From assembly GCA_031274925.1 (NCBI GenBank), contig JAISPL010000014.1, forward strand, positions 27,079 to 91,078: a stretch of DNA of 64,000 nucleotides. Reading direction: 5' to 3'. The translations under genes and the position numbers were made by a program. Of the stretch, positions 36,592 through 46,884 are shown in pieces (position 1 is the first letter of the stretch; the number at the start of each line of letters is the position of its first letter). The stretch comes from Syntrophobacterales bacterium. Lineage in GTDB: Bacteria; Desulfobacterota; Syntrophorhabdia; Syntrophorhabdales; Syntrophorhabdaceae. Below the pieces are notes generated by a model. That model did no database searches. It saw only the letters and a list, made by a program, of their open reading frames with translations, and was not told where the DNA came from.

Positions 36592-38159
36592 CAGATATTC
36601 TGGAAAAATTAAAAACGACTATTGGAGCGGCGGAAATTTCGGAGGTCTCTTATGAGGAGAGAGGCTACCATATCAGTGTAGCGGCTTCCAAAGAAACCCT
36701 CCACAATGTCATAAAATTCTTTGACGACAGAAAATTTTATTTCGAAGATATGCTCTGTGTCGACTACAAGGATTATCTTGAAGTCGTCTATTTCTTTAAT
36801 AATTACCGCTTTCTGTGTCGGGTGAAAGTAACCTTAAAAGTAGACCCGGCGAATCCTCACGTGGCCACTATGTCTGGCATATTCGATGGGGCTGCTTGGT
36901 ATGAGAGGGAAATTCATGAGTTCTTTGGAGTGGTTTTTGATGGCCACCCCAATATGGGGTATCTATTTCTCCATGACGGCATAGAATTTTATCCCCTCCG
37001 CAAAGGGAAAGTGCGCATTCCGCCGGAAGATCGGGAGCGGCTCGCGTACTTTAAAGTAGATGAGCAGGAAGATGCATTTACCGTCAATTTCGGACCTCAG
37101 CACCCCAGCACCCATGGTGTTTTGCGTGTCGTAGTGAAGATGAACGGGGAGTATGTGGAGGCGGCGGAGCCAGTCCTCGGGTATCTTCACAGGATGCAGG
37201 AAAAAATGGGTGAAAACCGGGGTTTTATGCAGTTCTTGCCCAACACGAGCAGGATGGACTATCTTGGGCCCATGAGCTTTAATGCCGCATATGTAAGTGC
37301 AGTGGAAAAGCTGTGCAAAATTTCTGTTCCCGAGAGAGCTAATATTATAAGAGCGATCACCATTGAATTGAACAGGATCTCAAGCCACCTTCTCTGGCTT
37401 GGCGCGTATCTGGCCGACTTGGGTGGCCTTACGCCTTTCCTCTATGTGTTTGACGACAGAGAGCAGATAAACGACATCCTTGAACGCATAACGGGATCGA
37501 GACTCACTTACTGCTATATGAGATTTGGTGGTCTCTACAATGACGTAGATGAAAAGTTCATAGAGGGGACGAGGGCTTTTATAGCGAGAATGTACGATCG
37601 TTTGAAAATGTACGACACTCTTGTCACGAAGAATGTTATATTCATAAATAGGACAAAGGGCATAGGTATACTGGATGAGGAAGGAGCTAGGAAATATGGG
37701 TTCTCCGGTCCTGTACTCCGAAGCGTGGGAGTGCCCTATGATATCAGAAAAACCGAACCCTATGCGGCGTACGGCCGAATTAACTTTGATGTACCGATCG
37801 GAAAGAGCGGTGATGTACTTGACCGGTACATGGTAAGAGTTCACGACATGGAAGTCAGCATGAAAATCATTAAGCAGTCTTTGGACATGCTTAGTGACGG
37901 TCCTTATGTTGCCGAAAAGGTGCCGAAGAAGATGAAGCCTGTTGCGGGGGATGTCTACCAGGCCGCTGAGTCTCCGCGAGGAGAGGTCGGGGTTTATATA
38001 GTGAGCGATGGGACTGATACCCCTTACAGGATGCACTGGCGGGTGCCCTCTTTCTCGAACCTTATAATCTTCCCGTACCTTGCTCCAGGGACACTGATAG
38101 CTGATGCCATATCTATTTTAGGGAGTCTTGATCTTTGTATACCGGAGATAGATAGGTGA
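36585..38159 (+). CDS. nuoCD: Fused complex I subunits C and D
   Basis: In this 524-residue protein, residues 1-150 are NuoC-like ([17 protein letters not shown]) and residues 165-524 NuoD-like ([19 protein letters not shown]-type helix [17 protein letters not shown] read here as [17 protein letters not shown]). NuoD forms much of the quinone-binding pocket. C-D fusion is known in enterobacteria and some other groups. It overlaps nuoB by 7 bp. The usual ERGHRG-type motif is replaced by [14 protein letters not shown], which may reflect a different electron donor or quinone. Confidence 0.92.
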   Translation: MVTDILEKLKTTIGAAEISEVSYEERGYHISVAASKETLHNVIKFFDDRKFYFEDMLCVDYKDYLEVVYFFNNYRFLCRVKVTLKVDPANPHVATMSGIFDGAAWYEREIHEFFGVVFDGHPNMGYLFLHDGIEFYPLRKGKVRIPPEDRERLAYFKVDEQEDAFTVNFGPQHPSTHGVLRVVVKMNGEYVEAAEPVLGYLHRMQEKMGENRGFMQFLPNTSRMDYLGPMSFNAAYVSAVEKLCKISVPERANIIRAITIELNRISSHLLWLGAYLADLGGLTPFLYVFDDREQINDILERITGSRLTYCYMRFGGLYNDVDEKFIEGTRAFIARMYDRLKMYDTLVTKNVIFINRTKGIGILDEEGARKYGFSGPVLRSVGVPYDIRKTEPYAAYGRINFDVPIGKSGDVLDRYMVRVHDMEVSMKIIKQSLDMLSDGPYVAEKVPKKMKPVAGDVYQAAESPRGEVGVYIVSDGTDTPYRMHWRVPSFSNLIIFPYLAPGTLIADAISILGSLDLCIPEIDR

Positions 38160-38190
38160 AAAACAGGATTCTGGAAACCAGGAATATAGT

Positions 38191-39165
38191 ATGAATTGGA
38201 TCATTGATTTAGTCGGGAAAGATTTAATGTGGTTGGTCGCCGGTCTCGTGGGCGTGATTGCCATGATAGTTATCAACACAGTCATCCTGACATGGGTTGA
38301 GCGTAAGGTTTCGGGTCACATGCAGAGAAGAATAGGCCCGAAAGAAGTTGGTCCGTACGGTCTTATTCAGGCTATTGCGGACAGTCTGAAGCTGTTAGGT
38401 AAAGATATTATTACCCCCGGACACGTTGAAAGGCCGCTCTACTTTCTTGCTCCAATAGTCATTATTATCCCGGTTCTTGTTTCTTTCGTTGTTATTCCTT
38501 TCAGTTCTTTTCTTCAAGTAAAAGATATTGATGTGGGGATACTTGTAATTTTTGCTTTCTCATCGCTGACCGTACTCTCCCTTCTTCTTGCTGGGTGGGG
38601 TTCGAACAACAAATATTCCCTTATCGGCGCCATGAGGAGCGTTGCCCAGAACATTGCCTACGAAATACCTCTTCTCCTCACTCTTCTCCCTGTTATCCTT
38701 ATGTGTAATTCCTTGTCCCTCCGGGATATTGTGGAGGCGCAGAAGGATGTATGGTTTGTACTGTATCATCCAATCCCCTTCTTAATCTACTTTATCGCAG
38801 GGGTAGCGGAGACCAACAGGACGCCCTTTGACCTCGCCGAGGCAGAAAGCGAACTCGTGGCCGGCTTTCATACCGAGTATTCAGGCATGAGATTCGCCCT
38901 GTTCTTTATGGCGGAGTACACCAATATATTTATTGTCAGTGCTATAGCTGCCATATTTTTCCTTGGTGGTTACCAGGGGCCCATCCTGCCGGGAATCGTC
39001 TGGTTCTTCATAAAGACATATTTTCTGGTTTTTGTAATAGTATGGTTCAGATGGACCTTCCCGAGGGTGAGGTTTGACCAGTTGCTTAACTTCTCATGGA
39101 AAATACTGATACCAGTCTCGTTTTTGTGGTTGCTAATCTGTGGAGGTTTGCTGAAGATACTATGA
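38191..39165 (+). CDS. nuoH: Complex I subunit H
   Basis: This 324-residue protein has eight membrane segments and the NuoH/ND1 signatures ERKVSGHMQRRIGPKEVGP and GVAETNRTPFDLAEAESELV. NuoH links the quinone site to the proton channels. It overlaps nuoI at ATGA. Confidence 0.95.
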   Translation: MNWIIDLVGKDLMWLVAGLVGVIAMIVINTVILTWVERKVSGHMQRRIGPKEVGPYGLIQAIADSLKLLGKDIITPGHVERPLYFLAPIVIIIPVLVSFVVIPFSSFLQVKDIDVGILVIFAFSSLTVLSLLLAGWGSNNKYSLIGAMRSVAQNIAYEIPLLLTLLPVILMCNSLSLRDIVEAQKDVWFVLYHPIPFLIYFIAGVAETNRTPFDLAEAESELVAGFHTEYSGMRFALFFMAEYTNIFIVSAIAAIFFLGGYQGPILPGIVWFFIKTYFLVFVIVWFRWTFPRVRFDQLLNFSWKILIPVSFLWLLICGGLLKIL

Positions 39166-39605
39166 TGCTACCAGCTGAGATCATAAAAGGCGCAGCTTCT
39201 CTCATCATGGGTATGGGAGTCACACTCAAGGCTTTTTTCATGCCTGTAGTGACCACGCAGTATCCACGGGAGACCCTTGAACTGCCGGAAAGGTTCCGGG
39301 GTCATATAAAGCTTATCGGTGATCCTGATGTGCCTGACCGGACGAAATGTATAGTATGTATGGCTTGTATAAGGGCGTGCCCTTCTGGGACCATAAAGAA
39401 GATTGAGGGTGAGAAGAAAGAGGGCGAAAAGAAGAAGACATGCACGGAGTACATGCTTGATTTTACGACATGCAGTCAGTGCGGGATATGCGTGGAAGTA
39501 TGCCCCGTGGACGCTCTTGATTTCTCCCATGATTATAATATCGCGGTCCACACACGAGCAGAATGTACATTTGATCTTGTGAAAGAATACGAGAAGAGGA
39601 AATAG
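39162..39605 (+). CDS. nuoI: Complex I subunit I (two [4Fe-4S] clusters)
   Basis: I chose the ATG at 39162, which overlaps the nuoH stop; a longer frame upstream is inside nuoH. The 147-residue protein has two ferredoxin motifs, CIVCMACIRACP and CSQCGICVEVCPVDAL, with a lysine-rich insert between them (EGEKKEGEKKKTC). It passes electrons from the input module to NuoB. Without NuoEFG, this may be the first Fe-S protein to receive electrons. Confidence 0.93.
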   Translation: MMLPAEIIKGAASLIMGMGVTLKAFFMPVVTTQYPRETLELPERFRGHIKLIGDPDVPDRTKCIVCMACIRACPSGTIKKIEGEKKEGEKKKTCTEYMLDFTTCSQCGICVEVCPVDALDFSHDYNIAVHTRAECTFDLVKEYEKRK

Positions 39606-40112
39606 ATGACCCTCGGCGAAATAATTTTTGTCTTCATGACGCTTGTTACCATCTTCGGAGCTCTCGCTACGGTGTTGATGAGTTCCATGATCTATGCTCT
39701 AATTGGACTGATAGTCACCATGTTCGGTATTGCGGGTCTTTATGTATATCTCAACGCCCCGTTTGTAGCCATGATGCAGATCCTCATATACGTGGGAGCC
39801 ATCTGTATTCTGATTGTTTTTGCCGTCATGATTGCCGGTCCGCATTATCTTCGCAGGAGGCCCATTAAAGAGTGGAAGATAAGCAAGCTCCTGATAGCGT
39901 TTGCTATCTCCGTTTTTACCTTCCTCATCTTTTTGACCTTTATAAGAGGAAATTTCGATGGGGATGGCAAAATGGCGCTAATTAACACCAAAGATTTGGG
40001 GAGGGCTCTGTTCGATACATATGCGTTCCCTTTTGAGTTGATCTCTTTGCTAATCATGGTGAGCATAGTGGGCGCAATTATGCTTGTCCTTTCCTCTAAG
40101 GAGGAAAAATGA
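39606..40112 (+). CDS. nuoJ: Complex I subunit J
   Basis: This 168-residue, five-helix protein has the NuoJ/ND6 signature MMQILIYVGAICILIVFAVM with its pi-bulge helix. It follows the nuoI stop with no gap. The start of nuoK overlaps its end by 4 bp. Confidence 0.93.
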   Translation: MTLGEIIFVFMTLVTIFGALATVLMSSMIYALIGLIVTMFGIAGLYVYLNAPFVAMMQILIYVGAICILIVFAVMIAGPHYLRRRPIKEWKISKLLIAFAISVFTFLIFLTFIRGNFDGDGKMALINTKDLGRALFDTYAFPFELISLLIMVSIVGAIMLVLSSKEEK

Positions 40113-40435
40113 CGGACACTCTTCTCTTCAATAACCTGTACGTATATCTCTTTGTCGCTCTCTTCCTTATTTCGGCGGGAATATTGGGCGTTCTTTACAG
40201 GAAGACACTTATTGGGATGCTTATCTCTTTGGAACTTGTTATGAATGGGGTAGGTCTGAATTTTGTGGCCTTGAGTAGGCTAAACAATGGAAGCGGCGTG
40301 GCGGGACAAGTCTTTACCCTATTTATTATGGGTATTGCGGCGGCGGAGGCCGCCATAGCCTTAGGTCTCATTATTTTCATATTCCGGAGATACAGGCATA
40401 TAGAAAGTGAAAAGTTGAAGGAGATGAAGGACTGA
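40109..40435 (+). CDS. nuoK: Complex I subunit K
   Basis: This 108-residue, three-helix protein has conserved glutamates in LISLELVMNGVGLNF and AAEAAIALGLIIFI, typical of NuoK/ND4L. It is part of the proton path. Confidence 0.94.
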   Translation: MTDTLLFNNLYVYLFVALFLISAGILGVLYRKTLIGMLISLELVMNGVGLNFVALSRLNNGSGVAGQVFTLFIMGIAAAEAAIALGLIIFIFRRYRHIESEKLKEMKD

Positions 40436-40441
40436 TAGACT

Positions 40442-41914
40442 ATGCTGATTGAAAGTATACAACCCCTTATACCCATAGTAATCGTTCTTGTGACGACTCT
40501 CCTCATATCTCTGTCAGGGAAAAAGCCGAATCTGCGGGAATTTTGGTCCTTAGCCGGCGCTGTGCTGACCTTCATATCCGTGGCGGTCATGGTTCCGGTA
40601 ATAATGCACGGAGGTAAGATTGTATATACCCTCTCGACCATAGCGCCTGGCATCTCCCTCAATTTCAGAGTAGACGCACTCTCCTTGATTTTCGGTATTG
40701 TATCTTCTTTTCTCTGGATTTTCGCGACGTCATATAATATTGGCTATATGAGGTCCTTGGATGAGCATGCTCAGACACGGTATTACACATGCTTCGCCAT
40801 TGCTATACTCGGGGCCCAGGGTGTTGCCTTTTCTGGAAGCCTTTTTTCGCTATATCTTTTTTATGAGATCATTACCATTTTTACATATCCTCTCGTTGCC
40901 CACCATCAGGATCAGGATGGCTACGGTGGGGCGAAGAAGTACATCGTATATCTCATGGGTACATCAAAGGGGTTTCTCCTTCCGGCAGTGGTACTTACAT
41001 GGGTTTTTACGGGTACCCTTGATTTTGCTGACAATATAACAGGCGGGATTTTTCCGAAAGATGCTAACGGTGTGTGGGTGAGTGTCACCTACGTGCTATT
41101 TATTGCAGGGTTCGCAAAGGCTGCCATTATGCCTCTCCACAACTGGCTTCCTTCGGCTATGGTTGCACCTACGCCTGTGAGTGCGTTGCTCCATGCAGTG
41201 GCTGTTGTGAAAGCGGGTGTCTTCTGCATCTCTAGAGTGATGCTTTCCACTTTCGGTGTGGAGTTGTTGCAGAACCTTAATTTGGGTCTTTACACGGCAT
41301 ACGCGGTCTCCTTCACTATACTGACGGCTTCGGTGATAGCACTTACAAAAGATGATCTGAAGGCAAGACTTGCATACTCCACCGTGAGTCAGCTTTCCTA
41401 TGTTGTCCTTGGGATAGCTCTTCTTGACGTGCCCGGTATTACCGGTGGTATTATCCATATAGTGAATCACGGCTTCAGCAAAATCACCCTGTTTTTTTGC
41501 GCTGGAGCCATTTATGTGGCAACCCACAAGAAAAAGATTAGCGATATGGCAGGCATAGGATATGCAATGCCCTTTACCATGGGTGCTTTTGCCATTGGCT
41601 CTTTGAGTATGATAGGAGCTCCCCCCGTGGCAGGTTTTGTCACGAAATGGTATTTGCTGAATGGTGCTTTGGAGATCCATAACATCCCTATCCTTGTCGT
41701 GCTCATGGCAAGCACGATCCTGAACGCCGGTTATTTTGCGCCCATAACGATCAAGGCATTTTTCGAAGGAAGAAAGCAGGGATGGACAAAGGCTGATATA
41801 AAAGAGGCACCTATCACGATGGTAGTCCCTCTTGTGCTTGCTTCGCTTATCTCAGTTGCTCTCGGTCTCTTTCCGAGCTTTTTCACTAATCTCATAGGAA
41901 GGCTCTTCTCATGA
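40442..41914 (+). CDS. Proton-translocating antiporter-like subunit (MrpD/NuoL/M/N superfamily), first copy
   Basis: This 490-residue protein has about 14 membrane helices. It shows the antiporter-type core: YEIITIFTYPLVAHHQ (conserved Glu), HNWLPSAMVAPTPVSALLHA (lysine/His channel region) and LAYSTVSQLSYVVLG. It resembles MrpD more than NuoL and lacks the lateral NuoL helix. It would pump or exchange protons (or Na+). It lies between nuoK and a small membrane protein, where nuoL usually stands. Its true position in the complex is inferred. Confidence 0.85.
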   Translation: MLIESIQPLIPIVIVLVTTLLISLSGKKPNLREFWSLAGAVLTFISVAVMVPVIMHGGKIVYTLSTIAPGISLNFRVDALSLIFGIVSSFLWIFATSYNIGYMRSLDEHAQTRYYTCFAIAILGAQGVAFSGSLFSLYLFYEIITIFTYPLVAHHQDQDGYGGAKKYIVYLMGTSKGFLLPAVVLTWVFTGTLDFADNITGGIFPKDANGVWVSVTYVLFIAGFAKAAIMPLHNWLPSAMVAPTPVSALLHAVAVVKAGVFCISRVMLSTFGVELLQNLNLGLYTAYAVSFTILTASVIALTKDDLKARLAYSTVSQLSYVVLGIALLDVPGITGGIIHIVNHGFSKITLFFCAGAIYVATHKKKISDMAGIGYAMPFTMGAFAIGSLSMIGAPPVAGFVTKWYLLNGALEIHNIPILVVLMASTILNAGYFAPITIKAFFEGRKQGWTKADIKEAPITMVVPLVLASLISVALGLFPSFFTNLIGRLFS

Positions 41915-42156
41915 TACTAAAGTGGATTGAGTTTCTGCGGGCCCATATGGGCGGGTTAAAGACGGTTTTAATTGTTTACCTGGTAGCCTTGGGTGTGTTT
42001 GATGTCATGCAGTCGCGGGTCCACGCCCACTATCTGATTGATAAGATCTATTTATACTGGACCCTATTCGGGAGTATAGGTTGTTTCATCCTTATTAAAG
42101 TAGCAAAGGGTATTGCCCATCTATTTCTGGGAAAAGACGAGGATTTTTATGGATAA
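41911..42156 (+). CDS. Small membrane protein within the nuo operon
   Basis: This 81-residue protein has two hydrophobic segments (about residues 18-31 and 48-65) and charged ends. It overlaps the antiporter gene upstream by 4 bp and the next gene's start by 8 bp, so it is tightly coupled. It might be an accessory subunit or assembly factor. The family was not recognised, and there is no resemblance I can see to MnhC/NuoK. Confidence 0.75.
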   Translation: MILKWIEFLRAHMGGLKTVLIVYLVALGVFDVMQSRVHAHYLIDKIYLYWTLFGSIGCFILIKVAKGIAHLFLGKDEDFYG

Positions 42157-43909
42157 GTGGATTCATCCGGCTATCTTTTTTTTCATCGGGAGTCTCCTGC
42201 TTCCTTTCTTTAAAGGGAAAGCAAAGAAAGGGCTGGCCCTTCTTATCCCCATCCTTTCTATTATCGACGTAGCCATGATGCGCGAGGGAATGTACGGCGT
42301 TTGCCGCTTTCTTAATACGGACATTCTTATTGGCAGGGTGGACAAACTGAGCCTTATCTTTGCCTGGGTCTTTACCATCATGGCCTTTCTCGGCGCTCTT
42401 TATGGTCTTCACCGGAAGGAAGACGGACACTACATAGCCGGTTCCTTTTATATCGGGGGTTCCTTAGGGGCCATCTTCGCAGGGGATTATCTGACACTCT
42501 TTGTGTTTTGGGAAGTCATGGCTTTCTCGTCGGTCTTCCTTGTCTGGTATCGGAGAGTGCAGAGGTCTGTTGACGCTGGGTATCGCTACCTCTTGGTGCA
42601 CGTCTTTGGCGGACTCTGTTTCTTTATGGGCATGATGCTCTATTATTCAAAGACAGGTAATTTTGTTTTCACGAGAATTCTGCCGGATCATGCCGGTGTC
42701 GCAGAATATCTTATTCTCGCCGGTTTTTGCCTTAATGCGGCTGTCATCCCCCTTCATGCGTGGCTCCCTGATGCGTATCCTGAATCTACGGTAGAAGGAG
42801 CGGTGCTTATGTGTGCTTTTACCACGAAAACCGCTGTCTATGTGCTTGCGCGGGGTTTTCCCGGGTTTGAGGTGCTGGCCATAATGGGGACCGCCATGAC
42901 GGTGTACGGGGTGTTCTACGCTGTTATAGAAAATGATATACGTCGGGTCTTGGCTTACCATATTGTAAGTCAGGTGGGATACATGGTTGCTGGTGTGGGA
43001 ATTGGGACGGACCTTGCCCTTAATGGGGCGTGTGCACATGCGTTTGCCCATATCCTTTACAAGGCGCTCCTATTCATGGGCGCTGGGTCGGTGCTGTATA
43101 TGACGGGTACGGCAAAACTGTCTAAGTTGGGTGGACTCTATAAGTATATGCCCCTCACGATGATTTTCTACATTGTAGGCGCCATATCTATTTCGGGATT
43201 CCCGTTCTTCAGCGGTTTTGTGAGCAAATCAATGATTACTGCGTCAGCCCATGAGACAGGGAGGCTCTGGCTCTTCACTTTCATGAACCTTGCTGGGATC
43301 GGTACATTCCTTTCGGTGGGCCTGAAGGTTACGTATTTCGCATTTTTCGCCAAAGAAGCACCCATAAAGGCGAAAGAGCCTCCAAAGAACATGCTCTGGG
43401 CTATGGGACTTACATCTGCCTTATGTTTTATAATCGGTATTTATCCTGATTCACTTTACGCACTTCTGCCGTATAATGCCGAATATCATCCGTACACGTC
43501 TCACCACTTTGCAGAGATGTTGCAGATATTATCTTTCACCGGTCTTGTATTCTTCCTCCTAGTGAAAAAACTGAGTCCTGAAGACAAGATGAATTTGGAT
43601 CTCGACTATTTCTACAGGAAGGGCGGGAAAATCTTTATGTGGATAGATAACAAGATCATTGCTCCCATTGATGGATTCTGGGGTGAATTGTATAAGACAT
43701 TGGCGCTTAAGGCGCTTTTCGGAAAGGCCAAAGCTTCGTATGGCTTCGATAGGCACGTAATCGACGGAATCGTGGACGGATCAGCTTTGACCGTAAAGAC
43801 TGTCGGGTTGGTGGTGAGGAAGCTTCAGACGGGGAAAATTCAGGCCTATATCGGTATGGCTTTGGTGATATTTTTCTCCATCGTCTGGTTTATTACAATG
43901 GGTAGGTAA
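42149..43909 (+). CDS. NuoL-like antiporter subunit (MrpD family, extended C-terminus)
   Basis: The ATG at 42149 (MDKWIHPAIFF) follows GAGGA. The 586-residue protein has the antiporter core (HAWLPDAYPESTVEGAVLMC, LAYHIVSQVGYMVAG) and a long C-terminal part with DRHVIDGIVDGSALTVKTVG and RKLQTGKIQAYIGMALVI. That tail resembles the lateral helix and end of NuoL. It is probably the functional NuoL. As in the first copy, the core is MrpD-like. Confidence 0.82.
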   Translation: MDKWIHPAIFFFIGSLLLPFFKGKAKKGLALLIPILSIIDVAMMREGMYGVCRFLNTDILIGRVDKLSLIFAWVFTIMAFLGALYGLHRKEDGHYIAGSFYIGGSLGAIFAGDYLTLFVFWEVMAFSSVFLVWYRRVQRSVDAGYRYLLVHVFGGLCFFMGMMLYYSKTGNFVFTRILPDHAGVAEYLILAGFCLNAAVIPLHAWLPDAYPESTVEGAVLMCAFTTKTAVYVLARGFPGFEVLAIMGTAMTVYGVFYAVIENDIRRVLAYHIVSQVGYMVAGVGIGTDLALNGACAHAFAHILYKALLFMGAGSVLYMTGTAKLSKLGGLYKYMPLTMIFYIVGAISISGFPFFSGFVSKSMITASAHETGRLWLFTFMNLAGIGTFLSVGLKVTYFAFFAKEAPIKAKEPPKNMLWAMGLTSALCFIIGIYPDSLYALLPYNAEYHPYTSHHFAEMLQILSFTGLVFFLLVKKLSPEDKMNLDLDYFYRKGGKIFMWIDNKIIAPIDGFWGELYKTLALKALFGKAKASYGFDRHVIDGIVDGSALTVKTVGLVVRKLQTGKIQAYIGMALVIFFSIVWFITMGR

Positions 43910-43913
43910 ATAA

Positions 43914-45407
43914 ATGATGCATATGGACCAAATTTTGATAATGAACCACTTAGATTTTCCGATTCTATCGACAACGATATTTTTACCACTTGTAGGGGCA
44001 TGTCTGCTCCTCTTTCTTCGCAATGACACGGTTATAAAGGTGACGGCTTCCGTTACGGGCCTGATCAACTTCGTGATATCCCTTCTTCTCTATGTGGATT
44101 TCAACGTTGCGACACACCTGTTTCAGTTTGGCGAGATGAAGGCGTGGATCCCGGCATACAATATCAATTATGCTCTAGGTATTGACGGAATCACTATTTT
44201 CTTAATCCTTCTGACCACATTTCTTACACCTCTATGCGTTCTCTCTGCTTGGTCCGCCATACAGACCAGGGTGAAGGAGTTCATGTTCTGCATTCTTATG
44301 ATGGAGAGTGCCATGATCGGGGTCTTCTGCGCCTTGGATTTTATTCTTTTTTATGTGTTCTGGGAGGCTATGCTTATACCCATGTATCTTCTGATCGCCG
44401 TATGGGGCGGTCCGAGGAAAGATTATGCGTCTATTAAGTTTTTTATCTACACACTGTTTGGGAGCGTCTTTCTACTTGTTGCTATTATTGCTCTATATCT
44501 GAACAATCAGACATTCTCTATTCCTGCGGCGATGTCCGGGAACTATAGTTTTACGTTCCAGTTCTGGGTTTTTTTGGCTTTCGCTCTTGCATTTGCTATT
44601 AAAGTGCCTATGTTCCCATTTCACACTTGGTTGCCAGCAGCGCACACCGAGGCACCCACTGTGGGGAGTGTTTTTCTCGCTAGTGTTCTGCTCAAAATGG
44701 GGACCTACGGATTCCTGAGATTTTGCCTTCCTGTGACGCCGCAGGCGAGCGTATACTTTGCCCCTCTCATGATCGTTCTATCTGTTATAGGGATTATCTA
44801 CGGAGGTTTGGTCTGTCTGAGTCAGACAGACATGAAGAAAATGATTGCATATTCAAGTGTGGCCCATATGGGGTTTGCCACGCTTGGCATATTCGCCTTT
44901 ACGCTTTTCGGGTTTGAGGGAGCCCTTCTCCAGATGCTGAATCATGGTGTAACCACAGGCGGACTTTTTCTGTGTGTCGGCATTATCTATGAGAGGACAC
45001 ATAGTCGCGAGATATTTGACAATGCCGGGTTAGGTAAGATCATGCCAGTATATACTGGTTTATTCGGTCTATTCGCAATCTCCGGCTTTGCGTTTCCCGG
45101 TACCAATAACTTTGTAGGGGAGCTTTATATATTGTTAGGAACGTTCCTGCAGCATAAAGTCGCGGGATTCTTCGCTGTTGTGGGGGCGATTTTGGCTGCG
45201 GCCTATATGCTCCGCCTGCTGAAGCAAATTGTGTGGGGCAGAGAGGATAAGAGGATAATTCCTGACATGAATGCCAGAGAAATCATCTATCTCGTTCCGT
45301 TGGCGGTATTTGTGATATGGATGGGATTATTCCCCCGTCCCTTTGTGCTGACTGTGGAAAAGACGCTGATGCATCTCAGCAGCCAACTACAGACTTATCT
45401 CCATTAA
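43914..45407 (+). CDS. nuoM: Complex I subunit M
   Basis: This 497-residue antiporter-like subunit has NuoM/ND4 signatures MLIPMYLLIAVWGGPRKDYA, HTWLPAAHTEAPTVGSVFLA and GFATLGIFAFT. It is a membrane-arm proton channel. It starts 5 bp after the NuoL-like gene, at one of two Met codons. Confidence 0.94.
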   Translation: MMHMDQILIMNHLDFPILSTTIFLPLVGACLLLFLRNDTVIKVTASVTGLINFVISLLLYVDFNVATHLFQFGEMKAWIPAYNINYALGIDGITIFLILLTTFLTPLCVLSAWSAIQTRVKEFMFCILMMESAMIGVFCALDFILFYVFWEAMLIPMYLLIAVWGGPRKDYASIKFFIYTLFGSVFLLVAIIALYLNNQTFSIPAAMSGNYSFTFQFWVFLAFALAFAIKVPMFPFHTWLPAAHTEAPTVGSVFLASVLLKMGTYGFLRFCLPVTPQASVYFAPLMIVLSVIGIIYGGLVCLSQTDMKKMIAYSSVAHMGFATLGIFAFTLFGFEGALLQMLNHGVTTGGLFLCVGIIYERTHSREIFDNAGLGKIMPVYTGLFGLFAISGFAFPGTNNFVGELYILLGTFLQHKVAGFFAVVGAILAAAYMLRLLKQIVWGREDKRIIPDMNAREIIYLVPLAVFVIWMGLFPRPFVLTVEKTLMHLSSQLQTYLH

Positions 45408-45418
45408 GGGGTTTGATT

Positions 45419-46825
45419 ATGGTTACACTTCTGTTGCCTGAAATTTCGATCTTTCTTCTGGCTGTGATCTTTTTGTTTATTTCCATCAAAAAGAACAAGT
45501 CAGAAACCTCTCTCTCCTTTGCCAAATTTGTTTCCATAATACCCTTTGTGATTTCCATTTTCTGTGTCTCTGGAAGAGGGTTGCTCTTTAGTGGTGCCTA
45601 CAGCATTGATCTCTTCTCTCAGTTATTTAAAGTTATGCTCGCGTTCGGGTTCTGTGTTGTTGTTTTCATGCTTGAAAATACGGACGATATTGAGAGGGAG
45701 TACGTCGCTGAGTATTTTATGTTCCTGGCTTTCTCGGTGTTGGGACTTATGATGCTGGTCAGTTCTGTTGAGCTAATTTCGATCGTAATCGCCCTTGAAG
45801 TTTCTTCGTACAGTCTTTATGTGGTTGTTCCCCTCCGGAAGGGACACTCAAAAATGCAGTGGGAGGCAGCGATTAAGTATCTTTTCTTCGGTGCCATATC
45901 CACAGGGGTTATGCTCTATGGTATGAGTTTCATTTATGCCGCTTGCCGATCGACATTTCTTGCCGATATCGTCCTGACGTTCCCTACTTTAGTGGGCCAT
46001 CCTTTAGGCATTGTTGCGCTCATCATGACGCTCTCGGGATTCTTTTTTAAACTGTCACTTTTTCCTTTCCATTTCTGGGCTCCTGACATCTATGAAGGGG
46101 CTTCAAATGTCACAACCACGTTCATTGCTACCATACCGAAAATTGCAGGTGCGGCCCTTTTAATCAGATTTACCATGATAGCGCCGTCATTCTACATGCA
46201 GTTCGTCAATATCCTTGTTATTCTTGCGGCTCTCTCCATGACTTTTGGCAATATCGTAGGTCTTGTTCAGAAAGATGTGAAACGGCTTTTGGCCTATTCT
46301 GGGATCGCTCATGCTGGGTACCTGCTGATGGGTGTTCTTGCGCTTACAAGAGACGGTAATGCTGCGGCTGTGTACTACATTGCCATCTATCTGCTCATGA
46401 ACCTTGCCTGCTTGTATGTTGTCGTACTTCTTGCGAATAAAGGGGAAAATGTGGAGCTTGATGACCTTATGGGGCTATCTCGACGGGCACCTGTTCTTGC
46501 CCTTACCCTTGCCGTGGCTGCATTCTCTCTTGCTGGTATCCCTCCTACAGGGGGTTTTACAGGTAAGCTTTTCCTCTTCACCAGCGCATTTAAGCAGGGC
46601 CATTTGACCCTTGTAATCATAGGCGCTGTGAATACCGTCATTTCGATATTTTATTATCTTAACCTTGTCCGGATGAGCTATTCAAAAGAGGCGCCACCCA
46701 ACAATAGCAATCCTATCAAGCTTACGTTCAATCAGAAGATGGTCTGTTATGTCCTTGTATTTATGATTCTCTACATGGGCATTCTACCAAAAAGCATCTT
46801 CGGGCTTTTCAAAGCCGCTCTGTAA
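45419..46825 (+). CDS. nuoN: Complex I subunit N
   Basis: I chose the ATG at 45419, preceded by AAGGGG; the longer frame overlaps nuoM in another frame. The 468-residue protein has NuoN/ND2 features: HFWAPDIYEGASNVTTTFI, LLAYSGIAHAGYLLMG and the broken helix GIPPTGGFTGKLFLF. It is the last gene of the operon. NuoE, NuoF and NuoG are absent from both ends of the operon. Confidence 0.94.
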   Translation: MVTLLLPEISIFLLAVIFLFISIKKNKSETSLSFAKFVSIIPFVISIFCVSGRGLLFSGAYSIDLFSQLFKVMLAFGFCVVVFMLENTDDIEREYVAEYFMFLAFSVLGLMMLVSSVELISIVIALEVSSYSLYVVVPLRKGHSKMQWEAAIKYLFFGAISTGVMLYGMSFIYAACRSTFLADIVLTFPTLVGHPLGIVALIMTLSGFFFKLSLFPFHFWAPDIYEGASNVTTTFIATIPKIAGAALLIRFTMIAPSFYMQFVNILVILAALSMTFGNIVGLVQKDVKRLLAYSGIAHAGYLLMGVLALTRDGNAAAVYYIAIYLLMNLACLYVVVLLANKGENVELDDLMGLSRRAPVLALTLAVAAFSLAGIPPTGGFTGKLFLFTSAFKQGHLTLVIIGAVNTVISIFYYLNLVRMSYSKEAPPNNSNPIKLTFNQKMVCYVLVFMILYMGILPKSIFGLFKAAL

Positions 46826-46884
46826 GTCGACCCCGAAGACTCAGAAGACCGCTGTCTCGCCCTGAGGTAAGTAAGTCACCATAC

